In this document: positions 23,038 to 36,514 of the stretch, one piece after another
Layout of the letters: the number at the start of each line of letters is the position of its first letter
Numbering within the stretch: the stretch's first letter is position 1
DNA from: Tetrastigma voinierianum
Taxonomy: Eukaryota; Streptophyta; Magnoliopsida; Vitales; Vitaceae
Direction of reading: 5' to 3'
Assembly (NCBI GenBank): GCA_016808115.1
Contig: JAEQBH010002859.1
Coordinates: 1-64,000 of the forward strand
DNA: 64,000 bases
Made by a program: the position numbers and the translations under genes
Notes under the pieces: generated by a model
The model's database searches: none
Told to the model about the DNA's origin: nothing
The model's input: only the letters and a program-made list of their open reading frames with translations

Positions 23038-25545
23038 TGACACCCTCGCTTACACCCCATCGTGCCGGGTCAGCGCCACAAAAAAGAAATTTTTGGCTTC
23101 TTTAAGATATGCCATGGCTTGGTCTATCCCCATTTTTGAATTATTTTCCCATTTTTGATATAATCCCTTCATTCCCTGCTTTATTTGCAATTCACTCTGT
23201 CTGCAAGTTCTACTTTGGCATACACATTTTATTCTTATGTCATTTGGGTCCTTAATCGTAATTTAGCACTACTCTAACTCTTTGAAGATCAATCCCATTT
23301 TGCATTTTATTTTTAGCATTATTCTATTCTGGAAAAAATATACATTTACCATTATACCCTAAACATGTTATAAAATTGTCATGGTATAATTTAAAAGGTA
23401 GAAGAGAAGAGAAGCAAGAGCATATAACAATATAAGAAGAGAGGAAGAAGGAAGAGGAGAAGAAGGAAGAAGCGGAAGAAGAGAAGTTCAAGGAAGTTAA
23501 GGAGTACATGGAATAAGAGAAGTTTACATAAAGAAGAAATCGGGTATATAGTGTATAATTTAAGTATGAATTTGTGTATGGAACTTGTTAGGATTTGTAT
23601 GGATACTTGTTTGGAGTTTGTTATTCTTTTTGTAGAACCTTGCTGGAATGGTTGTTTGCTCATCGCGTCCTCAATTAAGAAAACTGCATGGTAAATGTTA
23701 GTTTGTAGATGCTGTCCGTTTTTAAACCCATGTTTTTGCTTTATCCATAACTTGGGTCATCTCATCCAAATAGAGTGATTCAACTTTTGACAAACTAGAT
23801 TTTAGGAGAAACAAATATTTCAAATAGAAGTATGCAATTTAGACCCCAAAGGTAATCTTAAAATTCATCAAAGTGAGGTTCTGCTTTTCTGGTCAATTTG
23901 ATATAGTTTTAGGTTTCTGTGAATGCTTTGGTTTTGTGCCATAAGTTGAGTTTCACCATCCAAATCTGAGTTATTCAAATTCAGGTAAACTATACTTATG
24001 GAGATAACAATCTTTCTGAAAGGTGACACCACCAGACCCCACTAATCAGAATTTTACTAAAGTAAGGGAACAATTTATCCCCCGAATTGGCTCTTTAGAA
24101 CAATTTCCAATTTATAATTCCAAGTTTAAATTATAACTTGAGCCAAATAGTCTAAATGAGTTGATTCAAATTTATACAAACTAGACATCCGAGAACAACT
24201 TCCGTGAAGAAATTATGATCAAATTATGTTTCTATCATTCCCATAAAATTTTCAAATATAGGACACAATTCCGCATTGCCTCGGTAATTTTCAATATGGT
24301 TCTAACTGCTGTAATCACATCTCTCAAATTAAAGTCCAAATGACATGATGTTTGGAACCATAAGAAACTGGCACATAGGGCTTATTGAGTTAGAATATCA
24401 CTTTCTCTAAACAATCAACAAGTTCAAAACAGTTGAAAATATCTTAGAACCGCCTCGAATTGTTTAGGCGTAATTGGTTATGGAAATTGAAATTGTATAA
24501 AGGCATAAATGTATTGTTATATGAAATAATGTATCATAGTAAGTTGATCGCATAAATAGCTGTGTTATGAAAGCTAAAGAGAATACACTGATATATTTTG
24601 TTAAGAAAAAGCATGCTGAATGCTTATAAGAGATTATTGATAATAAATATCTCATAAGCATACATGATATCAATAGTTATCTATATATGATATTATTCTT
24701 TCCGACACCTCAGTTATTTGTTAAGAAAAACATACCAACGATTGCCTCGCATGACCGGTAGTTGATAGATAGGGCAACATTATAGGATATGTTTGCCGCG
24801 AACATGCTGGCTTACTAACATCGTAGGCCTCCGCTTGGGCCTCGGGCGACATAGATCTCGCTTCGATCATTATAGCGCCCCGTTTCAGTCATACGGATGA
24901 GATCACCGTCTTGCATGTTGATAGTACCTTCGGTACAAACGCTTCGTATCCACTTCTAAGGTTTACACATGGAACAAAAGCAAACGACAAGATACAAATG
25001 AGATGTGTATATGATATATGACATGATATGAGAAGCATATAACATCGTTATGTGATGATAGTATACGATTACAAGAACAATAAGCAAAGTGTGGACACAC
25101 GAAAAGTATATGAAACATGATAAGAAATGAAACAAAAACAGAAAGATATGAGAAATTGATAAGTATATTAAATGTTATTTGGTCATATGATATATTGTCA
25201 AAGTAGATGATCCTTTATTAAATGTCACGGTATTATCCCACTGCCATTTTACAACGCGCGTCATCCATATACCAGAGGAAACCAGAGGACGTGACAACCC
25301 GCAGATCAATCAAAGTCAATGACTCACTTAGGTAATTGGAAGCACTATCAACAACAAATGTATTTTACTTCTTGTGCGAATACAAAGATTGTAAATGTTG
25401 AACACTTCCATATATGGTTGTATATATTTTTTGGTAATCCGCTACATGTAATATGTCATGCAAGATTTTAACATATGGCACGGAACAAGCTTAAAGTTTA
25501 TAAGTTTATAGTAAATAGAAAAAAATGACACTCGTGTTGGGGGCG
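23038..25545 (-). mobile_element. LTR-type unit, minus orientation
   Basis: The reverse complement carries both parts of the plus-strand unit at 15978-18561 in swapped order. The larger part (25545 down to about 23400) comes first and ends in the purine/pyrimidine tract; the TTTTAAATTATACCATGAC start part (23395-23038) follows, ending GCGAGGGTGTCACA. The swapped order suggests two joined copies rather than one intact LTR. No coding domain. Confidence 0.5.
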
Positions 25546-28479
25546 CCAGAGAACTAGGGAACGGTTGATAGAGCTAAAAGATATCATACGAAGCCTAAGC
25601 GATTTTTAATAAACAAAGAAGAAGAAGAAGAAGGAAGTGAAAAGAAAGAGATTAGCAGTATGAAATTAACCCAACCCCTTTTAATGTTAGGTTGGTCGAT
25701 GAAACCCAAACGATAGAAGTGGTTTTAAATGTTGTAGATCATTGGGGTTGTTTTAAGTTGGTGTTTCAAAGGTTGGGTTAGGATCGGTTTCAGGAATTTT
25801 GTCTAACTGAATGTCAGTTTTATGGGAGATGTCACAAAAATTTTCAAAACATGTTTTGGTTGGCCATAACTTAGCCACTGTCTGGTCCAACTGATGAGTC
25901 AACTCGGTAAACTAGACTTCTAAGAGAACAAATATTCTCAAAATAAGTATATATTCAAATTTGGACCCCATCGCACCAGTGTAAATTCGTCGTTGGTGTT
26001 CATTTCGCCAATTCATTTTAATGGTACGCTGTTTGAATTAGTTTTGGTGTATTCAAGCCATGTTGAGTTTCACCATCCAAATTATGATTCAAACTTTCGG
26101 TAAACTAAACTTCTAGGAAAACAAACTCCTTCAAACAAGGTATTCAAACTCGACCTCATCGACCTTAAAATTGCCAAAGAAGCCTACTTTGGCAATTTTG
26201 GTTATGTTTTTGAAAATAGAGTAGTCTCCAGAAAGTAACATATCTCAGTCAAAGGTCTCAATGATTTATTCTAATTTCAAATAAAATATATTTATAGGGA
26301 GCAATATACTTAAATAAAACTCAAAAAATGGTCATCGTCTTAAATACTTATGAAGTCGAGAAAAACAACCCCACTAGAACCCAAACAAGTCAACTAATAT
26401 TTGCTTCACTGTATTATTTAGGCTATGAATATAGCCCAATCTCAAGAATGATCTCCCGTGATAGAACCCAGGAACCACAACCTTTGGGTTTGTTCTCCAT
26501 ACCTCTTCATATTTCAGTTCTTTCTTGATTGTCAATAAATAATTTTAAGAAAACTGTGATATGGATTGGTTTGGCTTTATTTGGATACTGATTTGTGAAT
26601 GCATTTGTTAAAATTGTATATACCAAAATGTATTATTTGGGTATAAATATATATATGAATATTTGCAAATTATCATGACCTGTTTTAATGTCCCTAATAG
26701 AATAACATACACCATATTTAAAGCTGATGATGATTTTGTATTGATCATTATGGGTCAAACCAGTTAAAGACTATGAAACTAAACTGAAATATAATACACA
26801 TCTAATCCATAGTCTGAGACAAGATCTGTGAAAAACAATGATTTTAAATTAACTAGTTAGTAATCTGAAGGACCCATCAGGTTATAAAAATGTTTTCACC
26901 AATTATAGTCTAAAGGGTCCTGCTCATGATTTGCATTTCAGCACCTTAAGAAATGTTAAAACTCAATAAGGGCAAAATTATGCTAAATGTGAATACGATT
27001 TGAGTCTGGTTCAAATATGTAATATAAAAATTGTATACTTTGAAGACCAAACATCTTGCAAATGAAAGCATGTGAATAAGGCTATATATATATATATATA
27101 CATATGGTAATGCATACCAGATGGACTATTAGAAATCAGGTCAAAACATTGCTCGTCAAAGCTACATATTGTGTTTATTTGAAATGAAGAGATAATCAGA
27201 TGGGAATCACTAAGATAATGTTAATCGCTGTTTTATCATCACGCGGCACGCATCATGACAAGAGTAGAGATCGGATGATCATAAGAGTCATCTACAACAA
27301 AGGATCAAATAAACACCTCATCTTTAATTTATATTCATCTCTGCTACTACTACTTCTGATCCTTCTATCATCAAATAACCCTCACAAAGAAACAACATTA
27401 TTTTCTTGACCTCCATCTTTTACATAATGAAAACCCACTTAATGAACTAAATTTCATTGAATGCTTAGAAGTATCTCACATGTCGGAATGAAATGTCACT
27501 CATTTAAAGCTGATGTCTTAATAGAAACATTTACACACACTCACTTACAAAGATCTGAATGACATACAAATATGTGATTGACTCTCATCTACACTATATA
27601 TATGATATAAATGAATACATCATAAATAAATATCAATGATCACTATAAATGATTTTACACTTACATCTATAATATGTTACATTTATCAACGTCATCTACT
27701 GATCTGATCAACTGATCTACTGATATGAACCAACTGACGCAACACAAGAACTTTGATATAACGGCAGTAACATACGGTAATGCATGAAGAACATGTGCAA
27801 CAACAGAACAAACACGGCGGCAATACAATGATACACCCAACAAAGATAGTTAGTCATCATAAGATATAAACTACTATATCATCTCTTCCAATTCAATACA
27901 TCGAACATCTACTCATCTATATTATGATAATCAGATCTACAATAACATCGTCATGTTCTCTGAAGAATACTTCAACTCAACCTCGCTGTCCCTTGTCGTC
28001 TATATACATTTACATATACATATACCATATATCACTCATCAATATGAACACTGACAGCACTCACATATACTTCACATCAATATTACTGATCAAATATAAA
28101 TGATGATCAACTTAATGAATAACACAAATACATAAAGATCTTCCCAACTCATCTATCAAATATGAATAACTACAGAAGTTCACATACGTCGCCTCCGTCA
28201 TCCAACGAAGAAGATGCCTTACAACGCGCATTGTTAAGAAACATAGACGTGTTCACTGAATCACTCAGGAGATGATCTAATCACCCGACAGTCGGGCCTC
28301 TCAAATCCAAATATTATCCCTCAATCAAGCCAATGAGACAGCGATGCCCCACCAATCACCATCAAATTATTCAAATAGAGGTACAATCTTCCGAGAGAGG
28401 GTTTCATCGTGAGTGCAAAATACCTCAAACGCTTACAATGGGTGGTAGCCCAAAGAAGGGCGTGAAGTGGAGTATGTGT
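25546..28479. repeat. Degenerate LTR-derived DNA
   Basis: Begins with a GAA-rich tract at about 25617-25640, like the polypurine block of the neighbouring units. It then carries two diverged sub-repeat units (TAAACTAGACTTCTAAGAGA near 25908, TAAACTAAACTTCTAGGAAA near 26100). Around 28190-28330 the CCGTCATCC...GACAGTCGGGCCTCTCAAA blocks resemble the GC-richer LTR segment at 24830-24930. No open frame with a family motif. Confidence 0.4.
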
Positions 28480-31198
28480 GTATCATCGATGAGTCTTTAA
28501 ACTCATCTATTTTTAATCCATTTTTCTGGCTTGTTTTTAGTATTTTCAGAGCTGCTTAACGCTAAATTATGAAATATTTACAAACTTGTTTTGGTATAAT
28601 TAAAATGAGATTTCAAAGTAAGAATGAAGAGAAAACAACAACGTAGAAAATCAAGGTAACAGAAGTTCGTGTGTTTTGATAAACGCCTAAGAAGGCACTA
28701 GAGAACTTGTCAGAATAATATTTTTGTAGCAACACAAGATCTAAAATTGGTAGGATGAGCTTATGTCGTATCAAAAGACAACATGTCGCGGATAGAAATG
28801 AAGGCTACCGAGATAAAGATCGCATTTATGTTGTGACATAATGAAATATCAGAACACAGAATCTATATCGTGGCATAATCTACTATATCGCGACACTGAC
28901 TCTTGCAACATGGAGGAGCCGTCGAGATGCAAGAGCAATCAAAGCAAGTTCATCGCAATAAGAAAATTTATGTCTTGACTAGTGACGCTTACTTGTTGAA
29001 CTAGCCTGGTAGCAACAAAGGAACCCAATGTTGCAACATACTTCAAGCTGAGGAGATAAATCTATGTCGTGACATGGATCTTAATGTCGCAATACGTAAA
29101 TAACAATGAGAAACGAAAGCCAGGATCAATTTTTATATGCTGAGACAAAGTGCTCTAACATTAATGCAAAGAAGTTTTGTCGCAACATAACAAATCCAGT
29201 TGGCGATATTAACGAGTAAGCTAAACACGTAAGAGCCTGCCGCACATGAAACCGGGTCGAAGCAACATTATTAACACCAAGAAGTCATGTCACAACATCA
29301 TAACAAAGCTGCAATAAGAAGTCAAGCTCAATAGCAACAAGCCTCTATTGAGACAAACTTTCAGTCGAAGTGACAGTAAATGCAGATACTATGGTAAGAT
29401 GCTGTTGCAACATAACCCACGTAGATGTTTTCGCGACATGAAAACTTGGGTCGACACCACCCTGCGTGTCGACCGAAACTGCGGGCTGTGACATGATTAT
29501 CGTCGCTACATAACCGCTGAGAAACGCCAAAATATTGTCTCGATAGCGAAACTCCTGGTCGTGATGAGTTAATGCACCGGAAGAAAGAAGACTGCCGAAC
29601 AAAAATATGTTGTCGCAATCAAGTAAGAAGGAGCATTAAGATCTTCAAGTCGCGATGCTGCATTTAACGTGATACCTACAAATAAAGACAAAAACTTTGT
29701 CACGACACAACTTCTAGATCACGACAGAGAAGGCAAATCTAGGCTATAATTTTAGGATTCACACACATAGCCCTTAATCTTAATCTAACTTTATGGCTCT
29801 ATAAATAGAAACGATCATAGAAGCGCAGCAAATAATCGCATCGGACGAACAAGAGCACTTCTGAGCCGAGGACTCTTTGTTTTATATTTTTTTTCTTTTC
29901 TTTTCTTTTTTTTATTTTTCTTTTCTTTCAGAGATTAGATTTAGAGTAGATCATTTAATTTTTACTAGATCCGAAAAAGTAAATTTGCCTTTAAGTTTTG
30001 AAGTTGAATTTAAACTCGAAATTCATTTACGATTACTATTTGAATTCAATGAATCGTATACAAAATTTGGAACTCATTTCTTTAGTTGATTTCAGAAGTA
30101 TAATGGAATTTTCTCGACAAGATTTCAGTTGTATAACAGAATCCATTTTCAGAAATACAACTTGGCGCTTCGGATAGATATGATGTTAGTTATGGTCTTT
30201 TCTGCACAATGAGAAGAAAATTTCCTGAGTTGAGGGTTTTAAATTTATTTGATGGTGATGTTGTGAATTAATTGTTCCTAATCTAGTAGTTAATACTCAT
30301 GAAAGGATCATTATCCTGCCCGATTCAGGAGGCCCTCCGAGTGACACATGAGATGGAGATTCTTTAGAGCATGATTAGTTACTTAGGGTATGCTAATTAA
30401 TATTGAAGAATTAATGAGCTTTGGTAAAGGTTACTTAGATAAATCCTCACCTGGCCATGGCTTGAGAGAAGGGTTGAGTGATATATCAATTTAATCAATT
30501 GTAGATCTCTCGTCCGAGAAATGATTCCTTGATCCCATGCTAATGAGATCTAATCAAGGAAAGAGAAAACTCTTGTAGATCTTAAGGATGAGACATCATT
30601 CATTTTGTAGGAATTAGCAATTGCTCAACTTGGGATGCAAGAAATCAAGAGTCATAAGAGAAATGAGTATGAAGTATCGAAAGAAAAATACCTGTATCTT
30701 ATAGAGAAATTTAATTCATAAGTAATTGATTAGAATCATGATTCAGAAATGAACATGAACCTCTACTCAATGAAAAGTATGGTTAGAGGAGGAATCCAAA
30801 CTATACTCCCTTGCCTCTTCACAAATTTAGATTCCAACTTAGGAGAAAAAAGAATTAGATTATGATGCAAGAATTGACATTTACAGCAAAGGAAATCCCC
30901 AGTTGTCTACTCGTAATAACTCGGTTCAGTCCAGTTTATATTTAGGATTTAATTTTTTCTTTTATTTTTAGGATTCCAGATATTAAAATTCTTATTAGGT
31001 TACTAAATTTTCTCTAAACTCGGACGCTCAAATAGTGTAGAAACTTGAGAAATGGGTAGTCAAGTTTAAATTCTTTCAATCTATGTGGGAACGATATCTC
31101 GGACATATAGGTCCACTTTATTACTTGTACGACTGCGTACTTGCAGTTTTTAAGATCGACTATATCGCCGCAAATCTATAAAGAAAAATTCCACAACA
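28480..31198 (+). repeat. Athila-type LTR-like sequence
   Basis: Near 31088-31140 it reads TGTGGGAACGATATCTCGGA and then TTATTACTTGTACGACTGCG, wording typical of the last 100 bp of Athila-type gypsy LTRs. CCACAACA at 31191-31198 would be the LTR end. The following bases do not give a clean primer site. A TC-rich tract at 29877-29935 and clustered CG-containing repeats (next entry) lie inside. The start at 28480 is a guess. Confidence 0.4.
28700..29720. repeat. Dispersed short palindromic motif around TGTCGCGACA
   Basis: Variants of the self-complementary decamer TGTCGCGACA (ATGTCGCGGAT, ATATCGCGACAC, TTTCGCGACATG, TTGTCACGACAC, AAGTCGCGATGC, ATGTTGTGACAT and others) recur at least a dozen times at irregular 40-120 bp spacing. 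Related CG-rich words appear in the Athila-like element at 49475-49508 and 52745-52985. Confidence 0.6.
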
Positions 31199-31399
31199 AA
31201 GCCATGCCACGCCGGATTAATTTATAGTTTCTAGTAATGTTTCATAAATTTGAATATATAACTCTATGGTCTTAATGTTTGTGCTGTTTGTGATTAGGTA
31301 ATAGTTTCTTGTAATAGTGCGTAAATTTGCCCATATTTTGTCAACACCACACTGACTCCTAAACGATGCAGGTCGAAAATAGCTTCCCCTATCGCGTAT

Positions 31400-34037
31400 A
31401 GTTCGGCATCGGATGTCGCTATCTCCGATGCCTAGGTACTAATTAGATTCCCATGCACCTACCGATAGAGAAATGACCTTCACACACCGCATGTGCCATA
31501 TAGCCATTGTAATGCCTTTGGATCGCAGTAATGCCTGATCAACCTATTGTAGGTCGGGTGACGCAGATATTTTGACCACTAATGGGCAAGACCATGGAAG
31601 TCTACATCGATGATATGCTTGTCAAATCCAAAGAACGTCCCGATCACACGAAACACCTTGAAGAAACCTTTGAGCTACTATACACGTAAGGCATGAAACT
31701 CAATCCCCTAAAATGTGTGTTCTAATCGCCGAGTAAGTTTTGGTTTTTATGGTAACGAGAGGGATAGAGGCCAACTTATTCAAATGATCTATTATAGAAT
31801 CTCAAACTCCTACGTCTAGAAAATGAGTGCAAAGTAACTGACCGACCGACTAGTGGCTCTCAATGCCTATATCTCGCTTACGCACTGATTAAAGTTGTTT
31901 TCACCACTCTAAAGGGAGCTAAACTAATCGGATGGAATGAGGAATGTGATTAGGCTTTCATGGAAATCAATCAATATCTCATCGAACCGCCGGTTTTGGC
32001 TAGCCCCAAAGCGGATGATACTTTCTATCTTTACCTAGCATTTTCAAATGTTCGTAAGTGCCACTCTTCGTCAAGAAGATGAAAACTGAATGTAGACCGT
32101 ATCTCTTTGTAAGCAAATCCCACCATAAACTTGGTATACCCGCCTCCCAGTGCAAGCGGTGTTGGCTCTCCATGGTAGCCAAAATTCGCCTTACTTCCAA
32201 GCACACCTTATCATCGTGGTCAATTAATCTTCCTTGTGAAGCACTACATAAACCCGACTTGTCGTGAAGGACGGCTGCCTGAATGAGGCTATCGAGCTAA
32301 GCGAAGTTCGACATCCAAAGATAAAACCCCGCTTGGCAATAGCAAGAGACAGAGTATTAGCATAATTTTAGCATAGATCCTACTGTGATGCGTAACCCAA
32401 GCACGCCGACCGGTGGATCCCGAATGTGGATGATGCCTACAAAAATGTGAGCCTGTTAGTCAGGAATTTGAAGCCCTAACTGGGGGAGATGATAGAGTGT
32501 TTATACGGTTAGACTTCCTACGTCCAATAATGAGGCAAAGATATGAAGTAATCCTAGCTAGTATAGACTCCCAACTTCCATATCCTCAGAAAAGATCATC
32601 ATACAAAGTGACTCCTAACTGGTGGTAGGATAGGTAAATGAATATGAGACGCGGACTAGCCGCGATGACCAAGTACATGTATACCTAATTAAGCCCGACC
32701 GAAGAGCTCGCCTGAAGCTTGAGCATATCCTAAGGGGTTCAAATGACAAGGGCAGATGCCTTAGCAATGAAGTATCGTATCCCTACCAATCAAAGAAATA
32801 GTTGCTTCTCCCGAGCCGCTAATTGCTGCTAAATCGGGTAAACGTAGATAGAAAAGCATATCCCCTCTCGATGACCTAATAAATTACATTCGAGCTCGGA
32901 GAACTCCTGCATAGGGTCACTTCACAAGATTGCTAAGGCGGCTTGATTCTCCCTTATGAACGGGTAGTTGTGTAAACGGTCTCTAGAAAGCCCGTATCTT
33001 AAATGCCTCACCACCCAACAGGGGTAGTATGCATTGGTGGAGCTCCACGAAGGAATACGCGGAAACCATCCAAGCGGCAAAACTTTAGCGCTTAGGGCCC
33101 ACACCCAAGGCTATTATTGGCCAACTATGAGGGTCGATGCAACCACCTACGTCAGGAAGTGTGATTGTCACAATGGAAAGCCCCATTTCTCAAGAGTGCT
33201 CAATAACCTCGGAGCAACTATAACGAGCCTGAAATTCTTTCCGAAAGGCAATTATTAATATGGCCACCACTACCTACCGCCTGGTCATTAAAAAGAAGCT
33301 ACTGTTTGCAATGCATCATTTAAAACTGCAGTAAGTCAAGCCTGTAAAAGATAAAGATGCTCATCCAATTTTATGAATAACATCGCCCATCGTCATCACC
33401 ATACACAGTTGATTCTACATGCGTCATAACTCTGATGTGCAGGCATGTGGTGAATTTTGGAATGTCGAAGATACATGAACTCTGTATTCAACCCACAGAG
33501 CTACGTGGCAGCGCGCCAGCGGTGACCACTGCGTCACTGCACTCTCACAAATCGAAAACGTCAGACTACCAAAGTGCGTAAACGGTGGAGAAGCACAAGT
33601 GAGTTCGGCGGCTTCGCGCACCTACTCAACCGGAAACCAATCGATGTCGCCATTCAGCTTTACGGCGGATGGAAACTATAATCCCTATAGAAATTGGGCT
33701 TTTACACTTTGAACTGATTTCGTGAAGAGTGCCAATGCCAAGTTCGGCATTAAAGACCTAGATATGACATACGAGCTCCGTGAAGTCGCTGCAGCATAAA
33801 GGCCATACTAATAAAGATTGACAAACTCAGATAACATGGGTAAAACTGTACATTCCAAGACAGACCCGGTTCCAAAAGAGTCTTTGAAAACACGCTAATT
33901 TAGAGGCAGACGAAGTTCCAACCAAACTAGGAATGGTATATGGTAAGTCCGCTGCAGGCACCGATCGTATGCTAATGCAAGTTAGATTGACTCAACCCGT
34001 AATGTGGAACGCCATGCATCTAAAGAGGTATTATTAG
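31400..34037 (+). pseudogene. Decayed pol (RT, RNase H, integrase) of the Tat-like element
   Basis: Reverse transcriptase: the region before MGKTMEVYIDDMLVKSK has the expected order, with the YIDD catalytic box at 31603-31614, followed by HTKHLEETFELL and MKLNPLKC. Connection / RNase H: LIGWNEEC at about 31925-31950, then LIEPPVLASPKADDTFYLYL at 31977-32036 and PRLAI near 32325. Integrase: VELHEGIRGNHPSGKT and GYYWPTMRVDATTYVRKCD at 33037-33165 form the His/Cys zinc-binding domain. The catalytic DDE core is not readable in 33260-33640. The integrase C-terminus ends NAMHLKRYY with a stop at 34035-34037. Many stops and frameshifts make it non-functional. Protease and the N-terminal half of RT are missing, displaced by the 15.6-31.2 kb insert cluster. 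Confidence 0.85.
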
Positions 34038-34114
34038 TAAAATTTCCTTGAAAGTATTAAGTTACTATCAATAAAGACTTTTAAAATATTTCCTCAAATT
34101 TTGCAATCGCCTTC

Positions 34115-34600
34115 CTCAAAAGATCAGGACTATGGCTCACTGGTCACTGAAAACATCGTATCGCTCAACCCCGTGGCACTCAAAAGACACGGCTTTTCAT
34201 CCAAATTACACTTCATAAGACAAACTACGGCTCTTAGCCCACGACACCTCAAAAGACTGTGACTGCGGGCTTTAAGGCCCACAATGCACTTAAAAGACTG
34301 TGATCGTGGCTCTAAGCCCGCCGGCACTTTTAAAAGACCGTGATGTGACTCTTAGCTTAATAGCACTCCTCAGCAACACCAGATCGCGCCCAGAATTTCT
34401 CACTGCACTTGCAAGACTAGATTGTGAGACTCAGCTGCTGGCACCTTCAAAAGACCATATGTGTTCCAACCATTGGCACTTTCTTAAAAGACCTTATTAA
34501 ATTCACTCTAAGGCCATTAATACTCTAAAAGACCGTATATCAGCTCTGAGTCTGTAAAATCATCAAAAGACCATGTGTGGCCTAACCTGGTATGCGTCTG
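34115..34600 (+). repeat. Degenerate tandem repeat of about 45-60 bp units
   Basis: About nine units share GCACTTAAAAGACTGTGATC and GGCTCTAAGCCCGC or variants (for example near 34180, 34248, 34288, 34326, 34440, 34485, 34525 and 34562). A further unit, CACTTCCTAAAAGACCGGGA, occurs at 35613. Such arrays are common between pol and the 3' LTR of Tat-type elements. Confidence 0.7.
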
Positions 34601-36496
34601 CTACAAACATGGCCTAGTCGCCACATACGCCAGGAAACAAGATAAAAGTACCACCCTGAGATATAAATTTAACCCGTGTCTCTAGAAAACGATCCCAGCC
34701 AAATACCCTGCACAAAGATTTCTCAAAAGAGATCTGGCAAATACGCCTGGGTACTGGTGTCTGAATGCAATGACGATATATGTCCAAGCCGCCACATTAG
34801 GCCCTGCCATAAAAGTTATGATTCATAAAATACGCCACGGCAATTCCTTTGAAGTTTCATAATGATGATAAACTGGCTTACCTATAATGAACAAACCATG
34901 AAAAGCAGGAGAGAGGGAAGAAAAAAAAATGGAATCTTAAGATAACCATTTAAATCCCCCGATAGGCACTTCTTCAGTTTCCTTCAGCTTAACTTTACGA
35001 TGCACCTTTACAGGTTACGCCTCAGAGGGATTTAGACATGGGGAACCTAAGGCTCGTGTTAATTTCGAGAAAGAAAATCTCGAGAGTCAAGATACAACCT
35101 GAACCTCCGCTGGTTCCACAAATATCGTGGTTTAATGACAACACCCATAGCCATAGGTGAAAGACACCCAGAATCTTCCGGTAGTCTTCCTCCAGCGACT
35201 CCCTAACTCTCGCAGCCTCCACAAGAATAGAGGAAAAGAAATCGCAGAACAGGAAAAGGACTACAAAATAGGCACCGGTCTAATCTCTACATAGTGAAAC
35301 GTCAATAGACACTAAATGCTAATAGAAACCATACAAACACGTACACGCCTTGGGACACATGTGCTAATTACGCACTTTTGTGACCAATTACCCTCTCAAT
35401 TTTCTGACGCGCCATAAGTTAATAATTTTCCAATCCTTCCAGCTTTCCATACTCGAGGTTTAGAAGACATTATCATTGTGAGTACCATGGTTTTTAAACC
35501 CACTACTCCATAGGCCCAAGGCCCATTTGACTCAAGGCCCGCCTGACCCACGATGCGCAGCGGTCCAAGTCCAACTACCATTCTAAACCGGGGGTGCGCC
35601 TGCCTCCCTCCGCTGCACTTCCTAAAAGACCGGGACCGCGGCCTAAGCCTGCTAACACTTCCAAAAAGAGAAACCAGACAAGGCCTCCAGCCTGCGAGTA
35701 CATGACCAAGTCCTACGATGGTCCTTGGCCTGCTATTACAAACTAAGGCCCAAAGATGGTGCCTCGTCACTGGCACAAGGGCTTAACCCTACCAAATTCT
35801 AACTTAACGTCAGGTCCTAAAGTGACCATCCTAACCTGCAATTGGCGGAAAAGGCTGTACAATGAAAGGAACTTCACAGCTTAAGTAAACTAGGAAATTA
35901 TAAGAGCATCAATGGTCGTGGATGAGAAATAAAATTACACAATAGTCGAAGTAGACACAAAATGCGTATTTCATTAAAGCGCTAATAACGTCCAAAGAGC
36001 ACACAAATGATGGTGGTCGGACAAGGCCCCTTTACAAAAAAAAAATTACAAAATAAGAACGGAAAAATAGGGCTAGTCTCAAGCCTGTCCTACAAGAGTA
36101 ACCCATGGGTTCCTTAGGCGTTTGCCTCGAGTCGCCTAATCACTGTGGCCTCGTGAGCCGGATACTGGGCAAATGGTTCATAAACTCAGGAGGTAACTGG
36201 TCAATGAGCTGGCATACCTCGGGACTTGATAGTTTCACAAATGCTGTGTTTGAACACACAACACCCGTGATCTATAGGCAAAGATCACTCTGAGTCCGAT
36301 ACTCTTCCTCCATGACTTCCTCTGGTTCCCGCCTACCTCGAGGTAGGGGGAATGGGAGGGAGGACACCTCATCTTTGGTCGCCCCCAAACGCATTTAATG
36401 TGCTAATTATTTATCCCAAACCTTTCGACTCTAAACATCCACCGTTTGAAAACAACAATATTTCCCCCCGACTAAAACAGCTCAAAAACTCCAGTC
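34601..36496 (+). other. 3' untranslated region of the Tat-like element
   Basis: No gene seen. At 35477 there is TGTGAGTACCATGG followed by about 80 bases resembling the LTR start (AAACCCACTACTCCATAGGC), so a fragment of a third LTR copy lies inside. Short open frames here (for example 126 codons on the minus strand at 35396-35776) overlap that fragment and show no family motif. Confidence 0.5.
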
Positions 36497-36514
36497 GGAG
36501 GAAAATGGGGGCAT
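36497..36514 (+). other. Polypurine tract of the Tat-like element
   Basis: GGAGGAAAATGGGGGCAT lies directly before the right LTR start TGTGAGTACC. Confidence 0.65.

Noticed and set aside
30150..30200. ACTTGGCGCTTCGG considered as a retrotransposon primer site.
   Set aside because: It lacks a convincing LTR end directly before it and does not match the fuller primer-site forms seen elsewhere in the window.
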